A stretch of DNA of 22,467 bases from JBBATK01 sp046297095 (lineage in GTDB: Bacteria; Bacteroidota; Ignavibacteria; Kapaibacteriales; NICIL-2), in assembly GCA_046297095.1 (NCBI GenBank), contig JBKCNS010000023.1:1-22467 (forward strand), written 5' to 3'. A model generated the notes under the pieces. The model made no database searches and was not told the origin of the DNA. It worked only from the letters and a program-made list of their open reading frames with translations. This document shows, one piece after another, positions 1 through 7,726 of the stretch. Each line of letters begins with the position of its first letter. Position 1 is the stretch's first letter. Both the position numbers and the translations under genes were made by a program.

Positions 1-1
1 C

Positions 2-2311
2 ACCGCAGCGCCGGCAAACGGGTTGATAGTCTCCGGTGCTACAACTATAGGCGGTGCTTTAACTCTTAGTACCACAGCCACCGGCTCCTCCTCCGATCAA
101 GTATTGGTAATTGACGGTTCGAATGCGGTAAAGAAAATCACACAGGCATCGTTGGTGGGAAGCAACGCATGGGCCCTCACCGGTAACAACCTTGCCACGG
201 TAACTGCCACACTGGGCCGTGCCCCACGCGGTCCGTTTTTGGGAACCACCACAGGCAATACTCAAGCGCTGCAGATCTCGATGAACACCGTGGTTCAGGC
301 GATTATGTCGAGTGCCGGAGTGTTGAGTACAAACAAAAATATGGTGGTCAACGGCGTGACGGTCGGCAAGGGCGCTAGCAACATCGGCAACAACACCGCG
401 GTCGGTATCAGCGCCCTCGGCAACGGGCTCACCACTGGCGACAACAACTCGGCGTTCGGTCGCGGCACCTTGGCCAGCCTCACTGCCGGCTCCGAAAACG
501 TTGCCGTGGGTATCTGGTCGCAGAACGCCCTCACGACTGGCTACGCGAACACGACGATCGGTACCAATGCGATGCGGACCTCGACCACGGGGTGGGGCAA
601 TACGGGGATCGGCGTTTCCGCTTTGGAAAACAACCTCACCGGAGTGCGCAATGTGGCGCTGGGCTATCTGGCGGGCCAAAACGAGACCGGCTCCGACAAG
701 CTCTACATCGCCAACGGATTCAGCAACCTGATCTACGGTGACTTTAGTACCGGCCGCCTTGCCATCAACGCAGGCGCCACGCCCACGGCACCCGGCGCTG
801 CGCTGCAGGTAAACTCGCCTGCAGCAGGAACGATCGTTCTGTTGTCGAAAGGCGCTACTTCGCAAGCAGCGAATCTCTTCGAAGCACAGGACAATGCCGG
901 TACGGCGCAGTTCAGCATCGGGCCTTCCGGTGCTACAACTATAGGCGGTGCGCTTACCCTCAGCACCACAGCCACCGGCTCCTCCTCCGATCAAGTATTG
1001 GTGATTGACGGTACGAATGTGGTCAAGAAAATCACACAGGCATCGTTGGTGGGAAGTAACGCATGGGCCCTTTCCGGTAACAACCTTGCCACGGTAACTG
1101 CCACACTTGGCAGTGCGCCTAGCGGGCCTTTTATTGGAACCACAACAGGCAATACTCAAGCGCTACAGATCTCGATGAACAACGTGGTTCAGGCGATTAT
1201 GTCGAGCGCGGGAGTGTTGAGCTTGAATAATGACATGCTTGTAAATACCTTAACTATAGGAAAGGGCAAGGTAGGTACAGGAACTGCCAGTCCAAACAAT
1301 ACTGCTATAGGTATCCGCACGCTGGAAAGTGTAACCACAGGTGGTGATAATACAGCCGTAGGATTCTATGCACTCCAAAAAAGTACCGGTTCCGGAACAG
1401 GTGGAGGAAGAAATACTGCAGTTGGCGCTTATGCTCTTCAACAAGCAACATCCGGCATTGATAATGCCGCAGTTGGTGCAGGTAGCATGGGTGTAGTGAC
1501 TACCGGAAACTACAATACCTCGGTTGGTTCATCTGCACTCAATAATCTCACAACCGGCTCTAATAATACTGCGATGGGGTACGGTGCCGGGCAGTACATT
1601 ACCAGCGGCAGTGATAATCAAACATCCACCAATTCGGTGTATTTGGGCTATGATACGCGCGCCGCTTCAAACGGTAATGACAACGAAATCGTTATTGGCT
1701 ACATGGCGCGTGGATTAGGATCGAATACTGCTGTGCTTGGAAATACCAATACCACCATCACACGCCTTAACGGTAATGTGGGAATAGGAATTTCAGCTGC
1801 CACGAACTCACTCCATATCGATCGTGGTAATGCCACAGCATCGTACGCGCAGTTTACAGCCGGTACCACAACAGCTCAAACATCAACTGACGGCTCCATC
1901 TTTGGTATTGATGCCAGTGGCAACACCATCATAAATCAGCGCGAGAACCTGGACTTAATTGTGAGCACCAACAACACCGAGCGTATGCGTGTCGCTGCCG
2001 GCGGTGATATCACCATCGGCGGAAACGTAACAGCTACCGCATTCTTCGAGTCGTCGGATGCTCGCTTGAAGGACGTAGTGCTTCGCGACGGGGACGTAGT
2101 GTATTTCCGTTGGAAAGACAAGCGAGACGAGCGTCTGCACATCGGTTATTTGGCTCAAGAAGTAAAAGAGAAATTGCCTGAGCAGGTAAAAACCGATGAA
2201 CAGGGAATGATGTCGGTGAATTATATCGAGGTGCTGGTAGCTAAACTGCGCACCTTAGAAAAACGTGTTGAAGAATTGGAAAAGAAATTAAACGGCTCCG
2301 GTGATAAGTAA
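2..2311 (+). CDS. Surface protein with YadA-like head repeats and C-terminal S74 (endosialidase-chaperone) domain, 5' partial
   Basis: The reading frame is open to the left edge (frame of position 2); the first start-like codon, TTG at 23, lies inside a repeat, so the true N-terminus is outside the window. At least 769 residues are present. Two long repeats (32-327 and 926-1221) are each followed by an array of degenerate units of the type TTGxNNTAxGxxAL (about 389-700 and 1295-1660), which resemble trimeric YadA-type head repeats. The C-terminus (from about 2051) starts with SSDARLKD, continues with HIGYLAQEV and SVNYIEVLVAKL, and ends in a short coiled coil (LEKRVEELEKKL): this is the S74/tail-fibre chaperone domain, which in known members drives trimer folding and is then cut off next to the Ser of S-D-x-R-x-K. 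A trimeric secreted fibre or adhesin is inferred. The stop codon overlaps a possible ATG of the next gene. Despite the 'tail fibre' domain name there are no phage genes nearby. Confidence 0.85.
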   Translation, partial: TAAPANGLIVSGATTIGGALTLSTTATGSSSDQVLVIDGSNAVKKITQASLVGSNAWALTGNNLATVTATLGRAPRGPFLGTTTGNTQALQISMNTVVQAIMSSAGVLSTNKNMVVNGVTVGKGASNIGNNTAVGISALGNGLTTGDNNSAFGRGTLASLTAGSENVAVGIWSQNALTTGYANTTIGTNAMRTSTTGWGNTGIGVSALENNLTGVRNVALGYLAGQNETGSDKLYIANGFSNLIYGDFSTGRLAINAGATPTAPGAALQVNSPAAGTIVLLSKGATSQAANLFEAQDNAGTAQFSIGPSGATTIGGALTLSTTATGSSSDQVLVIDGTNVVKKITQASLVGSNAWALSGNNLATVTATLGSAPSGPFIGTTTGNTQALQISMNNVVQAIMSSAGVLSLNNDMLVNTLTIGKGKVGTGTASPNNTAIGIRTLESVTTGGDNTAVGFYALQKSTGSGTGGGRNTAVGAYALQQATSGIDNAAVGAGSMGVVTTGNYNTSVGSSALNNLTTGSNNTAMGYGAGQYITSGSDNQTSTNSVYLGYDTRAASNGNDNEIVIGYMARGLGSNTAVLGNTNTTITRLNGNVGIGISAATNSLHIDRGNATASYAQFTAGTTTAQTSTDGSIFGIDASGNTIINQRENLDLIVSTNNTERMRVAAGGDITIGGNVTATAFFESSDARLKDVVLRDGDVVYFRWKDKRDERLHIGYLAQEVKEKLPEQVKTDEQGMMSVNYIEVLVAKLRTLEKRVEELEKKLNGSGDK
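32..327 (+). repeat. Long direct repeat, copy 1 (in surface protein gene)
   Basis: This 296-bp block is nearly identical to 926-1221, with a period of exactly 894 bp (298 codons, in frame). It encodes the stretch from SGATTIGGALTL to SSAGVLS. Differences are scattered third-position changes plus one local cluster (RAPRG here, SAPSG in copy 2). Confidence 0.92.
926..1221 (+). repeat. Long direct repeat, copy 2 (in surface protein gene)
   Basis: Second copy of the 296-bp in-frame repeat at 32-327. The DNA downstream of it differs in base composition from that downstream of copy 1, so the repeat marks the junction between two differently composed head arrays. Confidence 0.92.
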
Positions 2312-2415
2312 TGGAACGTACCTCTATATCTCCCTTACGCACTAGGGTGTCTGCGTTTCGTGCGGCTTTGCTACATAATTACTTCGCGGAATCCGGCGTG
2401 GTGGCCTTTCGCGCA

Positions 2416-4929
2416 ATGAAGATCTGTTTTGCACTCTGTGTATGTATTGCGTTGTCGCTTCAGAGCAGCGCGAATAATATCCAGGTGTCGAATGTTAGTA
2501 TCCGTGGACGCGATATCTCGGCAGGCGCGAACAATGCATCGAATTTTATTCTGGTGCGTTTTAATATCTCGTGGGAGAATTCATGGCGCATTGAATCCGG
2601 TCCGGCTAACTGGGACGCCGCATGGGTGTTCGCAAAGTTTCGCGTGGGCGCCAGCGATCCAACCTTCACGAACGTAAGCAGCAGCGGTACTACTGTTACC
2701 GTGAGAAGTACCGAATTTTTGAGGGCGGGCATGCCGGTGCGTGTTACGTCCGGCACAGGTGCATTTGCGTCGAATACTGTTATCAGCAGCATTACTAACA
2801 GCACGCAGTTTGTGGTTTCAGCCACGCCTTCCACACCACTGAGCGGTGCGGCAATAGAGTGCATTCGAATTTGGGAGCACGTTCTGTTACACAATTCAGG
2901 CCATACGGCTGCAACGGGTAGTACCATAGAAAACGGATTGGCGTCGCCCTTTGCACAGTTCAATTCCACAACCAATCCCGTGCTGGGAGTGTTTGTATAT
3001 CGTAGTAGTATTGGCACAGGCAATGTAGCCTATAATAACACTACACTGCGCTGGAACTACGGTGCGAACGGCCTCAGAGACAATACGCCTGTATCAGTGC
3101 AAGTGTATGCAGTAGAGATGGTGTACGTTCCCGGAGGTGTGGATTTTAATGTGGGAGGTGGTGGCGGCACAAGTGCCTTTACCTCTACGACCATCAATAC
3201 CGCATTGGCTACCACTGCCCCCTCCGGAGCGGGAAGTATGGGAGGGCAAGCCGGAGGGTATCCCACCGGTCAAGTTGCGCCATCGAGCAGTGCCTACCCC
3301 AACGGGTTTTACCCCTTTTATTGTATGAAGTACGAAATAAGCCAAGGCCAATACCGCGACTTCTTAAATACGCTGACCCGCACCCAGCAGGCTAACCGTG
3401 TAACTATGGATGGCACGGTGGGCCGCTATGCAGGCGGATTAACCTGGAACGGTAGTGCATGGAGTGCAAGCGAAGTAAGCAACCTTACCTCAACGGCCAA
3501 CCGCAATGGATTACGCTTAATAGCCGACCCCGGTGGCATAAGTCCGCGCACCTATGCCTGCGATTTGAACACTTCAGCCACCTTACCTACAGGCGTAGAC
3601 CAAAGCGATGACGGAGAATGGATAGCCATGAGCCGGCTAAACTGGATGGATGGCTGTGCCTATATGCAATGGAGTGGCTTAAGGCCTATGACCGAATTGG
3701 AATACGAAAAAGCCTGCCGAGGCAACCTGACAGCGGTGAGCGGCGAGTATGCCTGGGGTAATGCCACAATAACCGGTGCCACAGGCATCAACAGTGGGGG
3801 CACCAATGCCGAAACCTTTAGTAATGCCGGTGCCAATGCCGTCTATTTTAACTCAGGTGGAGTGCAAGGCCCATTGCGTGTGGGCGCTTTTGCCGGTGCA
3901 GCCACAACGCGGGCCCAGTCCGGTGCCACCTTCTATGGCATTATGGAAATGACCGGCAACCTGTGGGAACGCGCTGTAACCATAGGCAATGCCACAGGCA
4001 GGGCATTTACAGGGCTGCATGGCAGCGGCTCACTAAGTACAGCAGGCCATGCTATTACTACTGCATGGCCCGGCCTTACAAGTGGCGAAGTTACGATATC
4101 CTCCGGGTCGGGCTTTCGGGGGGGCGATTGTTACGGTGGTGCGTCTCTTATGCGTGTATCAGACCGCAATTTTGCAGCCGATTCGAATTCCATTCGTTAT
4201 AGTCATTTCGGTTTCCGCGGCGTGCGTACAATGCCTCCGCCTATAGTAACCAATGGTTTGTTGGTATGGTACGATGCCGGCAACAGCACATCGTATCCCG
4301 GAAGCGGAACCACCATTACCGACCTTAGTCCCAATGCAAACAACGGCACCTTGACTAATGGACCAACCGCCTCGACGGACGGTGGCGGAGCGATTTCGTT
4401 TGACGGTACCAACGACTATATATCAGTGGGAAATCTCGCAACAGTAAATAATCTTACGGTGCAGATGTGGGTGAAAGTAAATTCTAACGCCGGCAATTCC
4501 AAGGGCTTTGCCGCAGCCAAGGGCGCCAGCCTAGACTTTGATTCCGGGTTTAATATCGATTTGGGACAAAGCTCCGGCGCATCGTTTAATACATGTAACA
4601 TTGAGGGCGGATTTTTGCAGATTACTAATGGAACCGACCTGATGACATCGACGGTATCCTTCGGCACTTGGGTAAATATCTGCTATACAGTTTCTCCTAC
4701 TACTGTTCAATTTTATTTGAACGGACAGCCGGAAGGCAGTACCGCTCGTCTGAATAATGCATCAACCACAATTGGTCTTACAAGTTTGGTGATAGGTGCC
4801 AGAGTATTAAATCTTCCGTCTTCGTCCATTAATGCTACCATTGCCGATACACAGATTTACAATCGCGCTCTTAGTGCCGACGAGGTGTACGCGAACTTCA
4901 ATGCACAGCGCGCTCGTTTTGGATATTAA
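2416..4929 (+). CDS. Secreted SUMF1-like / LamG-domain protein (paralogue 1)
   Basis: I start this 837-residue protein at ATG 2416 because a signal peptide begins there (MKICFALCVCIALSLQSSA, then NNIQVSN), matching the N-terminus of the next gene. An upstream in-frame ATG at 2311 overlaps the previous stop but would add 35 residues with no signal-peptide character. After the signal comes a beta-rich N-terminal region (NISWENSWR, WDAAWVFAKFRVG, then WEH, LRWNYGANGLRD, VEMVYVPGG), interrupted by an inserted module at about residues 79-151. Residues about 301-605 form a SUMF1/formylglycine-generating-enzyme-like fold (YCMKYEISQGQYRDFLN, LRPMTELEYEKACRG, MEMTGNLWER, FRGG, GFRGVR). Residues about 613-837 are a LamG/concanavalin-like domain (LLVWYDAGNSTSYPGSG, SFDGTNDY, IYNRALSADEV). 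The paired cysteines of active FGE are not seen, so a structural or binding role is more likely than sulfatase activation. Probably cotranscribed with its neighbours. Confidence 0.85.
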   Translation: MKICFALCVCIALSLQSSANNIQVSNVSIRGRDISAGANNASNFILVRFNISWENSWRIESGPANWDAAWVFAKFRVGASDPTFTNVSSSGTTVTVRSTEFLRAGMPVRVTSGTGAFASNTVISSITNSTQFVVSATPSTPLSGAAIECIRIWEHVLLHNSGHTAATGSTIENGLASPFAQFNSTTNPVLGVFVYRSSIGTGNVAYNNTTLRWNYGANGLRDNTPVSVQVYAVEMVYVPGGVDFNVGGGGGTSAFTSTTINTALATTAPSGAGSMGGQAGGYPTGQVAPSSSAYPNGFYPFYCMKYEISQGQYRDFLNTLTRTQQANRVTMDGTVGRYAGGLTWNGSAWSASEVSNLTSTANRNGLRLIADPGGISPRTYACDLNTSATLPTGVDQSDDGEWIAMSRLNWMDGCAYMQWSGLRPMTELEYEKACRGNLTAVSGEYAWGNATITGATGINSGGTNAETFSNAGANAVYFNSGGVQGPLRVGAFAGAATTRAQSGATFYGIMEMTGNLWERAVTIGNATGRAFTGLHGSGSLSTAGHAITTAWPGLTSGEVTISSGSGFRGGDCYGGASLMRVSDRNFAADSNSIRYSHFGFRGVRTMPPPIVTNGLLVWYDAGNSTSYPGSGTTITDLSPNANNGTLTNGPTASTDGGGAISFDGTNDYISVGNLATVNNLTVQMWVKVNSNAGNSKGFAAAKGASLDFDSGFNIDLGQSSGASFNTCNIEGGFLQITNGTDLMTSTVSFGTWVNICYTVSPTTVQFYLNGQPEGSTARLNNASTTIGLTSLVIGARVLNLPSSSINATIADTQIYNRALSADEVYANFNAQRARFGY
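2650..2868 (+). repeat. Inserted beta module B, copy 1 (protein-level repeat)
   Basis: Codes for about 73 residues containing SSSGTTVTV, LRAGMPV, GTGAF and ISSITNSTQFVVSA. It lies between the FRVG and WEH motifs of the N-terminal region. The same module sits at the same place in the next gene (5455-5673); the two agree well as protein but differ at many third codon positions. Confidence 0.75.
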
Positions 4930-4977
4930 GCAAGTTTAAAAAACACGAAAAAGCGTAGAGCAAACACAGATAGATTC

Positions 4978-7686
4978 ATGAATAGAATTGCGCTATATGT
5001 TGGAATGATGATTGTGTTGCTGCTGCCGCGCGCAGCGGAAGCAAACAACATTGCTGTGAGTAATGCCACGGTGACCGGGCGCAATACATCCGCAGGCACC
5101 AATAATGCTGCGAATTTTGTGAATGTGAAATTCGATTGCAGTTGGGATAATTCTTGGCGATACAACAGTAGCAACGGAAGTCTGTCATATATCAGTGTAA
5201 AAACCGGCGGTACAGGGTATTCTGCCACTCCGACGGTGAGCTTTAGCGGTGGTGGGGGAGGAAGCGGCGCTGCTGCCACTGCCACGGTGACTAGCGGTGT
5301 GATTACCGGCTTTACCATTACCAATGCCGGAAGCGGTTATACCTCCATTCCCACTGTCACTATTACCGACGGCACCGGTACCGGTGCTTCAGCAGACGCG
5401 TATGTTCAAAGCTGGTGGGATGCCGCCTGGGTGTTTATCAAATTCCGCGTTGGCGATAGCGATCCTGTTTTAGGGGGTGCTTCCAGCAGCGGTACGACGG
5501 TAACGGTGTCCAGCACGTCGAATCTTCGTGCCGGTATGCCTGTTACGGTGACTACCGGAACCGGTGCCTTCGCTGCAGGAACAGTAATTAGCAGCATAAC
5601 GAATAGTACACAGTTTGTGGTGAGCGCGTCGCCTACTACTCCCTTAAGTGCCGCAACAGTTCGCTGTGTGCGTATCTGGGAGCACGCCTCTCTGAATAAT
5701 ACGGGCCACACCGCTCCCACCGGAAGCACTCTCGACGTGGGCTTAGCAAGTCCGGGAAGTATATATAATTCCACAACAAATCCCGGTGTTGGCGTATTCA
5801 TGTATCGCAGCAGTGCGGGTACCGGCTCAAACAGTTTTACCAATGCCCAACTGCGGTGGAATTACGGCATAAACGGTCTGCGCGACATCATGGCTGTGAG
5901 CATACAAGTGTTTGCAATAGAAATGGTGTATGTGCCACAAGGAAGTTTTTACCTTGGCGACGGTTCAGCCACGGCACTTGCTCAGTTTAGTACCGCCACG
6001 TCACTTACCACCCCCTATCAGGTGGCACGTGAGTCTCAACTGACGGTAGGAGGCACCACTGCCGGTAATCTTCGAATTAATACCGCGCCGGCAGGCCGTG
6101 ATAACGGGCTGAATGAGGATTTCAGCGACGCTACTTCGCAAAACGTACCGGCTGCCTACCCCAAAGGGTACGCAGCGTTCTATTGCATGAAGCACGAGTT
6201 AACGCAGGGAATGTATAGGAATTTTCTCAACACACTAACCTATACCCAACAGGCACTGCGAACCCTTGCGGCATTTCCGCCTACCAGTGCTGCCGGAACT
6301 TCCGTGTTAGTAAATCCTAGCAGTCAACGTACCGCATTGGTGATTGCCTCCTCTGCTGCATCGGCGGTAGACCCTGCCGTGTATGGGTGCAATCTTAATG
6401 GCAATAGCACATACAACGAAAGCGCCGATGGTGAATGGATAGCATGCGGCTATCTCAATTTTGGTGATGTCACTGCCTTTATGGATTGGGCCGGATTACG
6501 CCCCATGTCTGAATTTGAATATGAGAAGTCGGCACGGGGACCGGTAACACCGGTAGCCAATGAATATGCCTGGGGGACGACGTCCATTACCGCGGCAACC
6601 GGTCCGTCGAACAGCGGAACCACAACAGAGGTATCGAGCACAAGTACAGCCAATAGCAGCGCTAATGCTAGCATAGCGGGACCATTGCGTGTAGGTTCGT
6701 TTGCAGCAACTGGCACAAACAGACAGAGTGCCGGGGCATCGTATTACGGAATCTTGGATCTAACCGGCAATGTTTGGGAGCGGGTGATTCCCGTATCCGA
6801 TGCTACAGGTCGTGCATATACAGGCCAGCATGGCAACGGCAGCATAGGGTCAGACGGCAATCACAATGTTAGCGGATGGCCCGGAGGCGGATCTACAGCA
6901 GGGTATGGTTTACGGGGTGGCAGATATTCTAACACAACATTTCTTATGACTTCAGACCGAACACGTTCCCTAGATCCTAGAACAAGCAGGGTTCTGGAAT
7001 GGAACGGGCGCGGTGTACGCACGGCTCCTCCGGATGTCGTCACCTCTGGCCTGCTTGTTAATTACGACGCCGGCAACACCGCCAGCTACCCCGGCTCCGG
7101 TACAACATGGACGGACTTAAGCGGCAACGGTACCAATGCCACACTGGTGAACGGACCAACCTTCGATGCATCCAATGGTGGCTGTATAGTGTTCGACGGA
7201 ACAAACGACTATGCTTCACTGACCCGTCCCTCTGCTATTGTGACCGGTGGAGCAATTACTGTATCGGTGTGGGTTCGATGGACAACCACAGGAACTTCTA
7301 TCGCGACCATACAGGCGATCGTGGATAATAACCACACAGGATCTCAAGGTTTCGTTATTCAAGATAGACCGGATCTTACCCCAAAGATTGTAGGATTCAA
7401 CGGTGCCAATTCCACCTATCAGGTAGGCGACGGTACCTGGCACCATGTGGTCGGCACCAACGACCAAACAAATTCAAAGGTGTATATAGACGGTGTATTG
7501 CACGCGCAAGTAGCTCAAGCGGGTATGCCAAATGTGCAGGCCCTTATCACCCTTGGCTGCTGGCAGTCCGGACCAAGCAGGTTTCTTAACGGTCGTATTG
7601 CTCAGTTTCAGATGTATTCACGCGCTCTGACTGCCGACGAAGTAATGCAGAACTTTTTGGCTCATAAAAGCCGTTATGGTTTGTAA
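4978..7686 (+). CDS. Secreted SUMF1-like / LamG-domain protein (paralogue 2)
   Basis: This 902-residue paralogue of the preceding gene starts 48 bp after its stop. It has a signal peptide (MNRIALYVGMMIVLLLPRAAEA, cut before or near NNIAVSN) with no clear ribosome binding site. The N-terminal region is interrupted twice: module A (residues 66-144, two glycine-rich half-repeats) after the SWRYNSS motif, and module B (160-232) after FRVG. MVYVPQGSFYLGDG then leads into the SUMF1-like domain, about residues 400-682 (YCMKHELTQGMYRNFLN, LRPMSEFEYEKSARG, LDLTGNVWER, LRGGRY, GRGVRT). The LamG domain follows at about 690-902 (YDAGNTASYPGSGTTWTDL, VFDGTNDYAS, WHHVVGTND, SRALTADEV), ending in KSRYGL. 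No cysteine is present where the FGE active-site pair should be. Ligand binding or a structural surface role is inferred; the substrate cannot be named. Confidence 0.87.
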   Translation: MNRIALYVGMMIVLLLPRAAEANNIAVSNATVTGRNTSAGTNNAANFVNVKFDCSWDNSWRYNSSNGSLSYISVKTGGTGYSATPTVSFSGGGGGSGAAATATVTSGVITGFTITNAGSGYTSIPTVTITDGTGTGASADAYVQSWWDAAWVFIKFRVGDSDPVLGGASSSGTTVTVSSTSNLRAGMPVTVTTGTGAFAAGTVISSITNSTQFVVSASPTTPLSAATVRCVRIWEHASLNNTGHTAPTGSTLDVGLASPGSIYNSTTNPGVGVFMYRSSAGTGSNSFTNAQLRWNYGINGLRDIMAVSIQVFAIEMVYVPQGSFYLGDGSATALAQFSTATSLTTPYQVARESQLTVGGTTAGNLRINTAPAGRDNGLNEDFSDATSQNVPAAYPKGYAAFYCMKHELTQGMYRNFLNTLTYTQQALRTLAAFPPTSAAGTSVLVNPSSQRTALVIASSAASAVDPAVYGCNLNGNSTYNESADGEWIACGYLNFGDVTAFMDWAGLRPMSEFEYEKSARGPVTPVANEYAWGTTSITAATGPSNSGTTTEVSSTSTANSSANASIAGPLRVGSFAATGTNRQSAGASYYGILDLTGNVWERVIPVSDATGRAYTGQHGNGSIGSDGNHNVSGWPGGGSTAGYGLRGGRYSNTTFLMTSDRTRSLDPRTSRVLEWNGRGVRTAPPDVVTSGLLVNYDAGNTASYPGSGTTWTDLSGNGTNATLVNGPTFDASNGGCIVFDGTNDYASLTRPSAIVTGGAITVSVWVRWTTTGTSIATIQAIVDNNHTGSQGFVIQDRPDLTPKIVGFNGANSTYQVGDGTWHHVVGTNDQTNSKVYIDGVLHAQVAQAGMPNVQALITLGCWQSGPSRFLNGRIAQFQMYSRALTADEVMQNFLAHKSRYGL
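5173..5409 (+). repeat. Inserted glycine-rich module A with two half-repeats
   Basis: Codes for about 79 residues made of two related halves: one with TGGTGYSATPTVSFSGGGGG and one with NAGSGYTSIPTVTITDGTGT. It interrupts the N-terminal region between SWRYNSS and WWDAAWVF. Paralogue 1 has no such insertion (its SWRIESGPANWDAAW is continuous), which defines the insertion boundaries within a few residues. Confidence 0.8.
5455..5673 (+). repeat. Inserted beta module B, copy 2 (protein-level repeat)
   Basis: Partner of 2650-2868: SSSGTTVTVSST, LRAGMPVTVTTGTGAF, ISSITNSTQFVVSASP. It sits at the equivalent position between FRVG and WEHA. Confidence 0.75.
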
Positions 7687-7726
7687 TAGTGCAGAAAGCG
7701 TCGGTTTCTCAACTTAAGATTTGTCA

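Noticed and set aside
59..1159. Long open frame of 366 codons on the minus strand opposite the fibre gene
   Set aside because: It mirrors the plus-strand repeats, has a composition rich in Cys, Arg and Gly typical of antisense frames, and shows no domain; the plus frame has clear repeats and an S74 domain.
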